A DNA stretch of 64,000 nt from Deltaproteobacteria bacterium (GCA_006226595.1 SBGP01000098.1:1-64000); one strand, 5' to 3'. Shown: positions 9,063 through 18,404, numbered from the stretch's first letter. Notes: a model not told the origin generated them from the letters alone. Numbers and translations are program-made.

Positions 9063-9776
9063 TCAGGGCGCGAAGTGCGACAGCCACTGGTCCTGGTAGG
9101 GCATGGTCGACGCCCGCACCGTGGCGATGTACGCCTCGACGTCGTAGCCGACCTGATGGATCGACACCGAGACCCCGTGCGGGCCGAGCTCGATCACGCC
9201 GTACTCGGCGAAGCGCAGGACCACGGGCCCCTGCTTGCCCCCGCGGAACACCTCCTCGAAACTCAGCCCCACGCTGCCCACGTTGACGATGAGCTGCTGG
9301 CCCAGGCGACGCACGAAGGGCGAGTGGGAGTGCCCGGCGACGACCACGTCGTGGTCGACCTCGGCGAGCATCTCCCGGTACCCGGCGGCGTCGACTTCCC
9401 CGTCGATGATCTCGGTGTTCGAGCGCGGCGAGCCGTGCACGCCGAGCAGTCGATGCCCGTGAGCCTCGCGCTCCAGCGAGAACGGCAGCGCATCGAGCCA
9501 GGCGCGTTGCTCATCGTCGAGGATTTCGCGGGTCCACCGCTCGACCGCGAGCAGCATCGGATGACGCGGCTGCTCGTCGAGGAAGTCGTGGTTTCCGCCG
9601 ATGCAGGCGATGCCGCGCTCGCGCAGCATGGTGACCACCTCGACCGGCTGGGGGCCGAGGTCGACGATGTCTCCGAGGCACACGACCTCGTCGACACTGC
9701 GCGCGTCGATGTCCGCGAGGACCGCGTCGAGAGCCGGGACGTTGCCGTGCAGGTCGGAGATGAACGCGATGCGCAT
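9063..9776 (-). CDS. Metallophosphoesterase (YfcE/MJ0936-like)
   Basis: A 237-residue calcineurin-like phosphoesterase with the full dinuclear metal signature: ISDLHGN (Asp, His), GDIVDLGP, IGGNHDF and VVAGHSHSP. The pattern fits the small YfcE-type group, which hydrolyses phosphodiesters in vitro. A GSVGLS motif near the C-terminal third is also typical. It sits 87 bases upstream of the flavin monooxygenase on the same strand and could lead that operon, but no functional link is evident. It is divergent from the oligopeptidase gene, with about 90 bases between starts. Confidence 0.9.
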   Translation of the reverse strand: MRIAFISDLHGNVPALDAVLADIDARSVDEVVCLGDIVDLGPQPVEVVTMLRERGIACIGGNHDFLDEQPRHPMLLAVERWTREILDDEQRAWLDALPFSLEREAHGHRLLGVHGSPRSNTEIIDGEVDAAGYREMLAEVDHDVVVAGHSHSPFVRRLGQQLIVNVGSVGLSFEEVFRGGKQGPVVLRFAEYGVIELGPHGVSVSIHQVGYDVEAYIATVRASTMPYQDQWLSHFAP

Positions 9777-9867
9777 GGACGAAGCCTACACCGGGGCGCG
9801 CGATTGTGGCGAGTCACGCAACACGAGTCCCTGTCGGTTATCAGGCGCCGCCAGAGAGGTAGTGTCC

Positions 9868-11910
9868 ATGACCAAGCCCCCCGTCGCCGAAAAGCGCCCC
9901 CACACCGTCTCGCTGCACGGCGAGACCTGGGAAGACCCGTGGTTCTGGCTCCGCGAGAAGGAGAACCCGGACGTCATCGCGCTGCTCGAGGCCGAGAACG
10001 CCTACTACCGGGAGAAGACGGCACACACGCTGCCGCTCCAGAAGGCGCTGTACGACGAGATGCTCGCGCGTATCCAGGAGGACGACAGCTCGGTGCCCGT
10101 GCGCAAGGGTCCATGGTCGTACTATTCGCGCACGGTCGAAGGAAAGCCCTACGGCATCTACTGTCGCAAGCCGGCCGAGGGCGGTGAGGAGCAGGTCCTG
10201 CTCGACATGAACGCCGAAGCCGAGGGCTTCGAGTTCTTCCAGCTCGGCGCGTTCGCGATCAGCCCCGACCACCGCTTCCTCGCGTACACCACCGACACCG
10301 ACGGCAGCGAGCGCTACGTCCTGCGCGTGCGCGACCTCAGCACCGGCGAGGAGGACCCGCACACGGTCGCCGACCTCAAGTGGAACATCGCGTGGGCCTC
10401 GGACAACGCGACCCTGTTCTACACGCTGTCGGACAAGGCGGACCGCCCGTACAAGGTGATGCGCCACCGCCTCGGCACGCCGGCGAGCGACGACGTGGAG
10501 GTCTTCCACGAGCCCGACGAGCGCTTCTTCGTGGGCGTCGGCCGCTCGAAGGACGGCCAGTTCGTGATCATCGACCTCGAGTCCAAGATCACGAGCGAGG
10601 TGTGGCTGGTGGACGCCACGGCGCCCGACACCGCGCCCAAGGTCGTGACCCCGCGTGAGCAGGGCATGGAGTACTCGGTCACCCCGCTCGGCGACACGCT
10701 GTACATCTGCACGAACGCCGACGGCGCGACCAACTTCAAGCTCATGAAGACCTCGACGGCGAGCACCGGCCGCGCGCAGTGGACCGAGGTGGTCGCGCAC
10801 CGCCCCGAGATCCTGCTGGTCGGCGTAGAGCCCTTCCGCGACCACCTCGTGCTGCTCGAGCGCCCCGACGGGCTGCCCAGCCTGCGCGTACTCGACCTCG
10901 CGAGCGGCGCGTCCCGCGACATTCGCTTCGACGAGGCCACCTGGGCCCTGGACCTCGGCAGCAACCCCGAGCTCGACGCGGGCTTCGTGCGCTTCAGCTT
11001 CGAGTCGCCGCGCACCCCGTCCACCGTCATCGACTGCGACCTGCGCACCCTCGAGCAGACCGTGCGCAAGGTGCAGCCCGTGCTCGGCGGCTTCGACCGC
11101 GAGAACTACGAGACGGCGCGTGTGTACGCGACCGCGCCCGACGGCGTGAAGGTGCCGATCAGCCTCGTGTACCGCAAGGACACGCCCCGTGATGGCAGCG
11201 CGCCGATGCTGCTCAACGGCTACGGCTCCTACGGTATCGACTACGACGCCAACTTTGCGACCACGAAGTTCTCGCTGCTCGACCGCGGTTGGGTGTGCGG
11301 CATCGCGCACATCCGTGGCGGCGGCGAGCTCGGCCGTCCCTGGTACGAGGCCGGCAAGTTCCTCACGAAGAAGACCACGTTCACCGACTTCGTGGCGTGC
11401 GCCCGGTACCTCGCGGACGAGGGCTGGACCTCGTCAGAGCGGCTCGCGGCGTGGGGCGGTTCGGCGGGCGGCCTGCTCATGGGCGCCTCGCTCAACCTCG
11501 ACGCGGACGCGTTTGGCGCCGTGGTCGCGCGGGTGCCGTTCGTCGACGTCATCCACACCATGATCGACCCCGAGCTCCCGCTGACCGTGATCGAGTGGGA
11601 GGAGTGGGGCAACCCGCTGCACGACCCCGAGTACTTCACGTACATGCGCAGCTACGCACCCTACGACAACGTGAGCGCCAAGGCCTACCCGCCGCTGTAC
11701 ATCACGGCCGGTCTCAACGACCCGCGCGTCGGCTACTGGGAGCCCGCCAAGTGGGCGCAGAAGCTCCGTGAGCTGAAGACCGACGACAACCCGGTGTACC
11801 TCGACTGCGAGATGGGCGCGGGACACGGCGGAAAGACCGGTCGCTACGGCCGCCTCGAGGACACGAGTCGCGCCTACGCATTCCTGCTCGACACCCTCGG
11901 CGAGGGCTGA
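9868..11910 (+). CDS. ptrB: Oligopeptidase B (prolyl oligopeptidase family, S9A)
   Basis: A 680-residue serine peptidase. An N-terminal beta-propeller region follows the typical HGETWEDPWFWLRE opening, and the C-terminal alpha/beta-hydrolase domain has the triad Ser532 (GGSAGG), Asp618 (GLNDPRVGYWEP) and His653 (GHGGKTGR). The segment RGGGELGRPWYEAGK is characteristic of the family. Oligopeptidase B cleaves short peptides after basic residues; the EEWGNP segment is consistent with that member. No signal peptide, so it is probably cytoplasmic. The ATG at 9868 follows an AGAGAGGTAG ribosome-binding region. A hairpin follows the stop. Confidence 0.93.
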   Translation: MTKPPVAEKRPHTVSLHGETWEDPWFWLREKENPDVIALLEAENAYYREKTAHTLPLQKALYDEMLARIQEDDSSVPVRKGPWSYYSRTVEGKPYGIYCRKPAEGGEEQVLLDMNAEAEGFEFFQLGAFAISPDHRFLAYTTDTDGSERYVLRVRDLSTGEEDPHTVADLKWNIAWASDNATLFYTLSDKADRPYKVMRHRLGTPASDDVEVFHEPDERFFVGVGRSKDGQFVIIDLESKITSEVWLVDATAPDTAPKVVTPREQGMEYSVTPLGDTLYICTNADGATNFKLMKTSTASTGRAQWTEVVAHRPEILLVGVEPFRDHLVLLERPDGLPSLRVLDLASGASRDIRFDEATWALDLGSNPELDAGFVRFSFESPRTPSTVIDCDLRTLEQTVRKVQPVLGGFDRENYETARVYATAPDGVKVPISLVYRKDTPRDGSAPMLLNGYGSYGIDYDANFATTKFSLLDRGWVCGIAHIRGGGELGRPWYEAGKFLTKKTTFTDFVACARYLADEGWTSSERLAAWGGSAGGLLMGASLNLDADAFGAVVARVPFVDVIHTMIDPELPLTVIEWEEWGNPLHDPEYFTYMRSYAPYDNVSAKAYPPLYITAGLNDPRVGYWEPAKWAQKLRELKTDDNPVYLDCEMGAGHGGKTGRYGRLEDTSRAYAFLLDTLGEG

Positions 11911-11923
11911 GCCTGTCGAAGCT

Positions 11924-11956
11924 CGTCACCCGGGGCATGCGATGCCACGGGTGACG
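11924..11956 (+). terminator. Hairpin after ptrB
   Basis: A nested stem-loop: CGTCACCC at 11924-11931 pairs with GGGTGACG at 11949-11956, and inside it GGCAT pairs with ATGCC. It starts 14 bases after the oligopeptidase stop codon. There is no following T-run, so termination may need Rho, or the hairpin may act as a 3' stability element or as a leader element of the next gene, whose start is at 11980. Confidence 0.45.
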
Positions 11957-11979
11957 CGGCGCCGAGATAGGGTGCGGCC

Positions 11980-13338
11980 ATGCGCACCGCCGCCCTCCTC
12001 TTCTTGCTCGCCTGCCGCGGCCCCGCCGACACGGGGACCGACACCGGCAGTGCGTCCGACACCGCGAGCAGCGCGGACAGCGGGACGAGCGAAGACACCG
12101 GCGAGCTGCGGCGCTTCCTGCGCGACGACGACGGCGACGGCTTCGCGCCGGCCGGCGGCGACTGCAACGACGAGTCCCCCGCGATTCGACCCGGCCGCCC
12201 CGAGGTCGACTGCGACGGCGTCGACCAGGACTGCGACGGCGTGGTCGACGAGGGCGGGCTGTGCGGGGACGACGATGGCGACGGCCTCTCGGATGCCGAG
12301 GGCGACTGCCATGACGGCGATGCGGCGGTCGGCCCCCAGGGCACCGAGATCCCGCTCAACGGCATCGACGACGACTGCGATGGCACCGTGGATGCGGGCT
12401 CGCTCGACCTCGACGGCGACGGCTGGGATCCCGGCCTCGACTGCGACGACGCGAACCCCGCGGTGAACCCGATCGCGCCGGAGCTTCCCGACGGCGAGGA
12501 CGACGACTGCGACGGGCGTATCGACGAGGGCACCCTCGCCTACGACGCGGATGGCGACTGCGCCTGCCCCCAGCTCGGCGGCGTGTGCACGGCGAGCGCG
12601 AACCCCGAGTGCACCGAGCTGCGCACGCGCGACTGTGACGACGGCGAGGCCCTGCGTTTTCCGGGCAACCCGGAAGTCGCCGACGACCTCGACAACGACT
12701 GCGACCTGCGCATCGACGAGGGCACGGGGGTGACCGCCGTCGATGCCGATGGCGACGGCACGAGCCCGGCGGGTGGCGACTGCGACGACGCGGACCCCGC
12801 TCGCTCCCCTGCCCTGCGCGAGACCGCCGACGGCACGGACGAGGACTGCGACGGGCGGGTCGACGAGGGCACCGCCGACTACGACGACGACGGCGACGGC
12901 ATGACCGAGAACCAGGGTGACTGCCACGACGGCGACCCCAGCGTGCGACGCGGCCTGCCCGAGATCGAGGGCAACGGCTACGACGACAACTGTGACGGCT
13001 TCTCGGCGAGCGCGATCGACCCCGACGGCGACGGGTTCACCGCAGTGGGCGGGGACTGCCAGGTCCTCGACCCAGCCTTCCACCCCGGGGCGCCGGAGCT
13101 CGCGGACGGCTGGGACAACGACTGCGACGGCATCATCGACGAGGACACCGCGCGCGACGACGTGGACGGCGACGGGTCGTGCCTCGGCGCCGACATCGAC
13201 GGCGACGGTACCCCCGAGTGCCGCGTGAATTCCGACGTCGTCGGCGACTGTGACGACGCCGACGACCGCGTGTGCCCGACGTGCAGTGTGGTCCGCGACA
13301 ACGGCAAGGACAACGACTGCAACGGCGAGGTCGACTAA
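11980..13338 (+). CDS. MopE-type metal-binding-motif repeat lipoprotein
   Basis: A 452-residue secreted lipoprotein: lipobox LLAC at residues 9-12, a Thr/Ser/Asp-rich linker, then about eight repeats. Each repeat centres on an Asp/Cys motif such as DQDCDGVVDEG or DDDCDGRIDEG, preceded by DGDG and GGDCDD segments. These match the putative metal-binding motif of MopE-like proteins abundant in myxobacteria; the DxDGDG runs look like calcium sites. Very acidic overall. It probably sits on the cell surface as a metal-loaded rod; its function is not established. The final repeat ends in DNDCNGEVD just before the stop. Confidence 0.85.
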   Translation: MRTAALLFLLACRGPADTGTDTGSASDTASSADSGTSEDTGELRRFLRDDDGDGFAPAGGDCNDESPAIRPGRPEVDCDGVDQDCDGVVDEGGLCGDDDGDGLSDAEGDCHDGDAAVGPQGTEIPLNGIDDDCDGTVDAGSLDLDGDGWDPGLDCDDANPAVNPIAPELPDGEDDDCDGRIDEGTLAYDADGDCACPQLGGVCTASANPECTELRTRDCDDGEALRFPGNPEVADDLDNDCDLRIDEGTGVTAVDADGDGTSPAGGDCDDADPARSPALRETADGTDEDCDGRVDEGTADYDDDGDGMTENQGDCHDGDPSVRRGLPEIEGNGYDDNCDGFSASAIDPDGDGFTAVGGDCQVLDPAFHPGAPELADGWDNDCDGIIDEDTARDDVDGDGSCLGADIDGDGTPECRVNSDVVGDCDDADDRVCPTCSVVRDNGKDNDCNGEVD

Positions 13339-13405
13339 CCGACGCCGAGCGTCGGAATCCGTCGAAGCCCGGGTTCGTCACTTCGTCGTTCTTCGCCGAT
13401 CGGGC

Positions 13406-13489
13406 GGTCTGACCCCTCGTTCCGCTCTGACCCCGGAGGGGGGTCTGACCCCACCCGGGGGTCAGACCCCCAGGTGGGGTCAGACCCCC
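13406..13489. repeat. Cluster of GGGGTCTGACCCC palindromic units (REP-like)
   Basis: Five copies of a short near-palindrome in 84 bases. GGTCTGACCCC-type units occur at 13406, 13425 (degenerate) and 13441, and the reverse complement GGGGTCAGACCCC type occurs at 13457 and 13476. Neighbouring units of opposite sense can form long hairpins. It fills the gap of 278 bases between the convergent MopE-like gene and the cytochrome-like gene. Such clusters resemble REP/BIME elements mobilised by TnpA-REP transposases; no such gene lies in the window. It could also act as a bidirectional transcript end. No gene is seen in the rest of 13339-13616. Confidence 0.75.
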
Positions 13490-13616
13490 GCGAGCCTATG
13501 GTTCATGCGCACTCGCGGAGGTCCCGCCCGCACGGAGTCGTCCCTTTCGCGCCGCGCGGGAACCGACTTCCCACGCCGACTCGGGCCTGCCTGGCCCGGT
13601 TCGTGCACCGTCGACG

Positions 13617-13976
13617 CTACTCGGGCGCTCCCGCGTCGATCCACGCCGCGAACAGGTCGATCTCCTCGTCGGAGAGCCAGCGACCGAGCGGCATGTTCGA
13701 CCCGGAGCCCTCGGCGAGCACCTGTGTGCCGTTGAGCTTGTGCCACAGGTAGCTCTCGAGCGCCGCGCCCGGCGCGACGAGCGGGTACTCGGACTGCGCC
13801 GAGCTCGCGTCGACCATCGCCCCGAACGCGTCGTCGTAGAGGTCGAAGCCCGCCTCGGCCTCGTCGCCCGCGTGGCAGCCGATGCACTCGTACTGGACGA
13901 TGGGCGCGATGTCCTCCTCGAAGGACAGCCCGTCGCTCGCACAGCCAACCAGGACCATCAGAGGGAGCCACCTCAT
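13617..13976 (-). CDS. Small c-type-cytochrome-like lipoprotein
   Basis: A 119-residue secreted lipoprotein (lipobox LVGC near residue 12) with one CxxCH haem-binding motif (CIGCH), preceded by DIAPIVQYE and followed by PLGRWLSDEEIDLFAAWIDAGAPE. This is the pattern of planctomycete/myxobacterial cytochrome C domains that accompany DUF1592 proteins. Its ATG overlaps the stop of the DUF1552 gene (ATGA). It probably forms an envelope redox unit with the two genes upstream, a role inferred from conserved gene pairing; the substrate is unknown. Confidence 0.8.
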   Translation of the reverse strand: MRWLPLMVLVGCASDGLSFEEDIAPIVQYECIGCHAGDEAEAGFDLYDDAFGAMVDASSAQSEYPLVAPGAALESYLWHKLNGTQVLAEGSGSNMPLGRWLSDEEIDLFAAWIDAGAPE

Positions 13977-15283
13977 GACAGGTCCACCAGGCCGGTGCTG
14001 TCCTGGCCGAACGAGCTCTCCGCGACGCCTGCCGCGTTCAGCATGGTCAAGAACAGGTTCGCCATCGGCGTTCCGGCAGGCAGCTCGACGTGACGCCCCG
14101 GGAGCACCGCGCCGCCGCCACCACCGGCGAGCAGCACGGGCAGATCGTTGTGGTTGTGCCAGTCGCCGTCGCTGATCTCGCTCGAGAAGTAGGCCAGCGT
14201 GTGGTCGAGCAGCCGCGAACCATCGGCTTCCTGCACCGCTCCGAGCTTCTGCACGAGGTCGGCGAACTGCGCGACCTCCCAGGTGTCGATGGTGGTCAGG
14301 TTGGCGAGGTTGGTCGCGTCGTTGCCATGGTGAGAGATCTCGTGATGCGCGCCCGTCACACCCAGGAAGTCGTAGGCGCGGTTGCTGCCGCCGTTGCCGA
14401 GCATGAACGTCGCGACCCGCGTCAGGTCGCACTGGAGCGCGAGCACCATCAGGTCGTTCATCGCCTGGACCCGCCCCTCGACGTCGAGTGAGGAGTCCGG
14501 CGCCTCTCCGGGCACGCACTGCTGGTCGCCGAGCAGCTCGATGCGGGTCTCGAGCTGGCGCACGGCGGTGAGGTACTCGTCGAGCTTGAGCTGGTCGGTG
14601 CGTCCGAGGCGTCCGTGGAGCGCATTCGCGTCCTCGAGCACGTAGTCGATCACCGACAGCCGCAGCTGCTTGCGTCGCTCGATCTCCTCGGCGGTAACCG
14701 TCGGGTCGTAGCCGGCGAACAGGCGCGAGAACGCGAGCCGCGGGTCCGTGATCTTCGGCAGCGGCGTGGCGACGCCAGCCCAGCTGATGTTGCGCACGTA
14801 GGCACACGAGTAGCCGCTGTCGCAGTCGCCGACGGCATCGCCGCCCTCGGTGCCCAGCTCGATACTCGGGAATGGCGTCTGCCCAGCGGTGGCCTGCGCG
14901 AACACCTGGTCGACGCTGATGCCGTTCTCGATGTCCGCACCCGCCGTCTGGGTGACCGTGCGACAAGTCAGGAAGCTGCCAGTGCCGCGGGCATGGTCGC
15001 CCGCGAGGGGCACGCTCGCCGCGGCGTTCTCGAGCCCGGTGAGCACGGTGACGTCGTCGCGCACGCCGGCCAGCGGCGCGGTGATCGTGTTCAGCGTGTA
15101 GTCGAAGCCCGTGGACAGCGGACGGAAGCGGTCCATCACCATGCCGTTGGGCACGTACCAGAACACCAGCCGAACCGGGGGCGTCCCGGGAGCGCCCGCC
15201 CATGCTGCCCGCGGCAGGGCCGAAGTCAGGGTCGGGAGCGCGAGGGTCGCGGCGGCGGAGCGAAGGAAGGTGCGGCGGTTCAT
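13973..15283 (-). CDS. DUF1552 protein with Tat signal
   Basis: A 436-residue exported protein beginning MNRRTFLRSAAATLALP, a twin-arginine-type signal. The body matches DUF1552, a sulfatase/DUF1501-like alpha/beta fold, with FWYVPNGM, GDHARGTGSFLT, HHEISHHGND and a C-terminal NLFLTMLNAAG. DUF1552 proteins occur almost always next to a DUF1592-type partner, as here, in planctomycetes and myxobacteria. Both ends overlap their neighbours by ATGA, so the three proteins are likely made together. Export folded through Tat suggests a cofactor or metal. No biochemical role is established. Confidence 0.88.
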   Translation of the reverse strand: MNRRTFLRSAAATLALPTLTSALPRAAWAGAPGTPPVRLVFWYVPNGMVMDRFRPLSTGFDYTLNTITAPLAGVRDDVTVLTGLENAAASVPLAGDHARGTGSFLTCRTVTQTAGADIENGISVDQVFAQATAGQTPFPSIELGTEGGDAVGDCDSGYSCAYVRNISWAGVATPLPKITDPRLAFSRLFAGYDPTVTAEEIERRKQLRLSVIDYVLEDANALHGRLGRTDQLKLDEYLTAVRQLETRIELLGDQQCVPGEAPDSSLDVEGRVQAMNDLMVLALQCDLTRVATFMLGNGGSNRAYDFLGVTGAHHEISHHGNDATNLANLTTIDTWEVAQFADLVQKLGAVQEADGSRLLDHTLAYFSSEISDGDWHNHNDLPVLLAGGGGGAVLPGRHVELPAGTPMANLFLTMLNAAGVAESSFGQDSTGLVDLS

Positions 15284-17301
15284 GGGCTCACCTCCCCGCG
15301 GCGGCTGCGGAAGGGCTCGGAGAGTGCGATGGCCACGGCCAGATCCTCGAAGCGGTGCTCCCCGCTCGCGAACCGCTGCTCGATGGTGTCGAGGTAGGGC
15401 CAGTCGTGGACCCCCGGCGGTCGCCCGAGTCCGTAGGTGAAGGTCTTGATCGCGATGCACCGCGGGAACTTCGGGTCCTCGGCGAGGTACCCGGTGAGCT
15501 CGCGCGGCGTGTGGAAGGTGAAGCCCGACGGAAGCTCACCGCTGGCATCGATGCTCTGGCCGAGCTCGTCGGTGTTGCGCCACATGCCGATGCCGTCGAA
15601 GTTCTCGAGGCCGAGACCGATGGGGTCCATCGACTGATGGCAGCTCGCGCACACCGGGTCGGCGCGGTGCCGCTCGAGCTGCTCTGTCAGCGACTGTCCC
15701 CCCGTCGCGTCGCCGGTGTCGAAGAACGTGTCGACGTTCTCGGGCGGCGGGGCCGGGCTCTCGCACATCAGGTTCGACAGCACCCACTTGCCGCGTCGCA
15801 CCGGGCTCGTGCGCCCGGGGTAGCTGGTCGCGGTCAGCAGTCCGCCCGTGGTCAGCCAGCCGCTGCGCTCGGTGTCCGCCAGGCTCACGCTCTCCCACGC
15901 GCTCGCCGGCGCCGGGAGCCCGTAGTGCTCGGCCAGCCGCGCGTCGATCTCGGTCTCTTCCGTGGTGAGCAGCTCGAGCATCGAGTGGTCGCCTAGGAAC
16001 ACGCGGGTCGCCATGCGCCGCATCTCCTCCTCCATGGACGCGCGCAGGGTCTCGTCCCAGTCCGGGAACGAGGCCACGTCCGGGAACGCGTCCTTCACCG
16101 CGCGCACGTGCAGCCACTGTCCGGCGAGGTTGTCGACGAGCGCCGCAGCCTTGGGGTCGGCGAGCATGCGCCGCACCTGTGCCTCGAGCACCTCGTCCTC
16201 GAGGAGCGTGCCGTCCTCGGCTCGGGCGAACAGCTCGTCGTCGGGCATGGACGACCACAGGAAGTAGGACAGGCGGGACGCGAGCTCGTAGGCGCCGAGC
16301 GGATGCGGGGTCACGTCGGCGGGGTCGGCGTCGAGCTCGACCCGGTACCAGAAGTGCGGGGACATGAGGATGCCCTTGGCCATGAGACCAATCGCTTCCT
16401 CGAAGCTGCCGCCGCTGTCGATGGAGGTCTGGTACAGCGCGACGAGACGCGTGACCTCGGCATCCTCGAGAGGACGGCGCCAGGCCTTTCCACCGAAGGT
16501 GCGCGCGATCTCCGCGGCGCAGCTCGCCTCGGCTCCGGCGCTGGGCTCGCAGCTGAACAGCCGCCCGTAGTTCGCCGGACGCCCCGTGGAGGCGCCAATC
16601 GGACCGGTGACCTCGATCCAGTCGACGACGAGGTTGCGGTCGTCGCCGGTCACCGAGTCGACGTAGTCGTTGGTGAATGCCGCGAAGAAGCGGTGCGCGC
16701 CGGCCGTGGCCTGGAGGCTCACCGTGAAGGTCTCGGCGTTGTCGGCGGAGTCCGGGGCAACCGCGAAGGACTGAGCAACGTTCCCGTCGAGACCGACGTC
16801 CATGGCGACGAGGTCGGGCCCCGCCTGGGTGCCCCACGCGCGCACGGTGAGCTGGTAGGTGCCGTCTGCCGGCAAGTCGAGGGTGTAGCCAATCGAGCCG
16901 TTGGACCACACCATCCACCCGCCGCAGCACTCGCCGCCGGCCGTGGTGTCGATGCCGGCATCGCCGGACTCGGCCTCGACCCACCAGGTTCGCGCCGGCG
17001 CCACGCCAGGCAGCATCTCCGTCGCGAGCAGCTCGTCGGTCGCCGCCTCGAGCATCTCGAGATGCAGCGGCGAGGTCGACAAGACATCCGCGATGTTGTC
17101 GAAGCCGTAGCCCGAGTCATCCGACGGGAAGTTCCGGGCGGGCTGCTGCGCGGTCCCGGTGAGGTCCCGCCAGGTGTTGTCGAGCTCGGCGCGGTTCAGG
17201 CGGTGCAGGGTGACCGTGCCCGGGTCGCGTTCGGCGAGCGGGTCCGGCTCCCCCTGGCCGCATCCGGCGAGGAGAAACAGAAGAAGAGAGCGGTGCTGCA
17301 T
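15280..17301 (-). CDS. DUF1587/1595/1592/1588/1585 multidomain lipoprotein with carbohydrate-binding-like module
   Basis: A 673-residue secreted lipoprotein (lipobox LAGC). In order: DUF1587 near residues 30-95 (LHRLNRAELDNTWRDL), an inserted carbohydrate-binding-like beta-sandwich at about 105-205 (WWVEAESGDAG, YTLDLPADGTYQLTVRAWG), DUF1595 (FGGKAWRRPL), DUF1592 (SPHFWYRVE, LASRLSYFLWSSMPDD), DUF1588 with a haem-type CASCH, and DUF1585 at the C-terminus (KTFTYGLGRP). This architecture is classed with cytochrome-linked envelope proteins. It is the first gene of the DUF1552 trio, and a 228-base gene-free stretch upstream holds its promoter region. Function unknown; an oxidoreductive role on a polymer is a guess. 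Confidence 0.85.
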   Translation of the reverse strand: MQHRSLLLFLLAGCGQGEPDPLAERDPGTVTLHRLNRAELDNTWRDLTGTAQQPARNFPSDDSGYGFDNIADVLSTSPLHLEMLEAATDELLATEMLPGVAPARTWWVEAESGDAGIDTTAGGECCGGWMVWSNGSIGYTLDLPADGTYQLTVRAWGTQAGPDLVAMDVGLDGNVAQSFAVAPDSADNAETFTVSLQATAGAHRFFAAFTNDYVDSVTGDDRNLVVDWIEVTGPIGASTGRPANYGRLFSCEPSAGAEASCAAEIARTFGGKAWRRPLEDAEVTRLVALYQTSIDSGGSFEEAIGLMAKGILMSPHFWYRVELDADPADVTPHPLGAYELASRLSYFLWSSMPDDELFARAEDGTLLEDEVLEAQVRRMLADPKAAALVDNLAGQWLHVRAVKDAFPDVASFPDWDETLRASMEEEMRRMATRVFLGDHSMLELLTTEETEIDARLAEHYGLPAPASAWESVSLADTERSGWLTTGGLLTATSYPGRTSPVRRGKWVLSNLMCESPAPPPENVDTFFDTGDATGGQSLTEQLERHRADPVCASCHQSMDPIGLGLENFDGIGMWRNTDELGQSIDASGELPSGFTFHTPRELTGYLAEDPKFPRCIAIKTFTYGLGRPPGVHDWPYLDTIEQRFASGEHRFEDLAVAIALSEPFRSRRGEVSP

Positions 17302-17529
17302 ACGAAATCCGGCGCCAAGCGGGCGAAGGAGACCAGAGCACGACCGGGAAAAATGCCCCGGCCGCGGAGAACGCGGTCACCGAGAGGATACCGCCCTTTC
17401 CTGGCGATCTGGCATGCCGCGCCGTCAAGATGCCGTCGCGATCCGGGAGATCCGGGAGCGAGGCCGCTCGGCTCGCCGCGCGAGCCCCCGGCGCGGAGGC
17501 CAGGGGCAAGCCCTTCCCGCGGCATCGGC

Positions 17530-18396
17530 TCACACCACCTCGGGTCGAACGCCGTCGACGCCGAGATGGCGCAGGAAGAGGGCCGCTCCCTTGCCCAGCG
17601 GCACGGAGGCGCGTCGAGCGACGACCGGCGCGTAGGTCCACTCGGCAACCTCGGCCTCCACGGGGGCAAGTCGCCCGTGCGCCAGGTCGTCCGTGACGAG
17701 GTGCTCGGGAAGCCACCCGAAGCCGACGCCTTCGAGCAGCGCGGTGCGCTTGCTGTGGAAGTCCGGCAACCACGCGACCTCGCGTCCGCCCGAGAAGCTT
17801 CGCCCGTCCACGCCAGGGCTCGAGTCCCGCACCGCGAGCTCGAGTCCGGTCCCGGGCGCCTGGCCCGAGCCCGGCGCGGCGACGAGCACCATGCGCAGTG
17901 GAGCCAGCTCGAACAGCTCGAAGGCCTCGGTGTCCTCGCCGGGGTCGAAGCCGATGAGCAGCATCAGATCGGCGCTCGCGTCCGCGAACCGCCGCAGGAC
18001 GCCCTGCTTGTACTCGACGTCCACGCGAAGCCGCGTGGGCACCGTTGGATCCGCGAAGCTCGGATACGCGCGGAGCACGGGCCCCATGGGCAGCACCCCG
18101 TCGACCACCACGTGAAGCTCGGGCTCCCAGCCCGTCGCGAGCTGCGCGGCGAGTGCATCGAGGCGCGCCGACTCGCGAAGCAGGCGGCGTCCCTCCTCGA
18201 GCAGGCGATACCCGGCCGGGGTGAACGACGCCTTGCGCGCGCTGCGGTCGAAGATCGGAAAGCCCGCCTCTTCCTCTGCCTGACGCACGGCGTAGCTCAC
18301 CGCCGAGGGCACGCGGTGGAGTTCGTGGGCGGCCTCGGCAAACGAAGCGCAGCGGTCGATGGCGTCGAGGACGCGCAGTTGGTCGATCGAGAGCAT
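17530..18396 (-). CDS. LysR-family transcriptional regulator
   Basis: A 288-residue LysR-type regulator. The N-terminal winged helix-turn-helix reads LRVLDAIDRCASFAEAAHEL with AVSYAVRQAEEEAG, followed by a periplasmic-binding-like effector domain (VVDGVLPMGPV, LMLLIGFDPG). It is divergent from the lipoprotein gene starting at 18486, and the intervening 89 bases carry a repeated CATATCG, so it probably controls that gene and itself. Its other neighbour is the DUF1552 trio on the same strand, 228 bases downstream. No effector can be inferred. Confidence 0.9.
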   Translation of the reverse strand: MLSIDQLRVLDAIDRCASFAEAAHELHRVPSAVSYAVRQAEEEAGFPIFDRSARKASFTPAGYRLLEEGRRLLRESARLDALAAQLATGWEPELHVVVDGVLPMGPVLRAYPSFADPTVPTRLRVDVEYKQGVLRRFADASADLMLLIGFDPGEDTEAFELFELAPLRMVLVAAPGSGQAPGTGLELAVRDSSPGVDGRSFSGGREVAWLPDFHSKRTALLEGVGFGWLPEHLVTDDLAHGRLAPVEAEVAEWTYAPVVARRASVPLGKGAALFLRHLGVDGVRPEVV

Positions 18397-18404
18397 GGTT
18401 CAAG

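Noticed and set aside
7755-10187. An 810-residue plus-strand frame across the flavin monooxygenase and phosphoesterase genes
   Set aside because: It is a shadow of two well-supported minus-strand genes and crosses the ptrB start.
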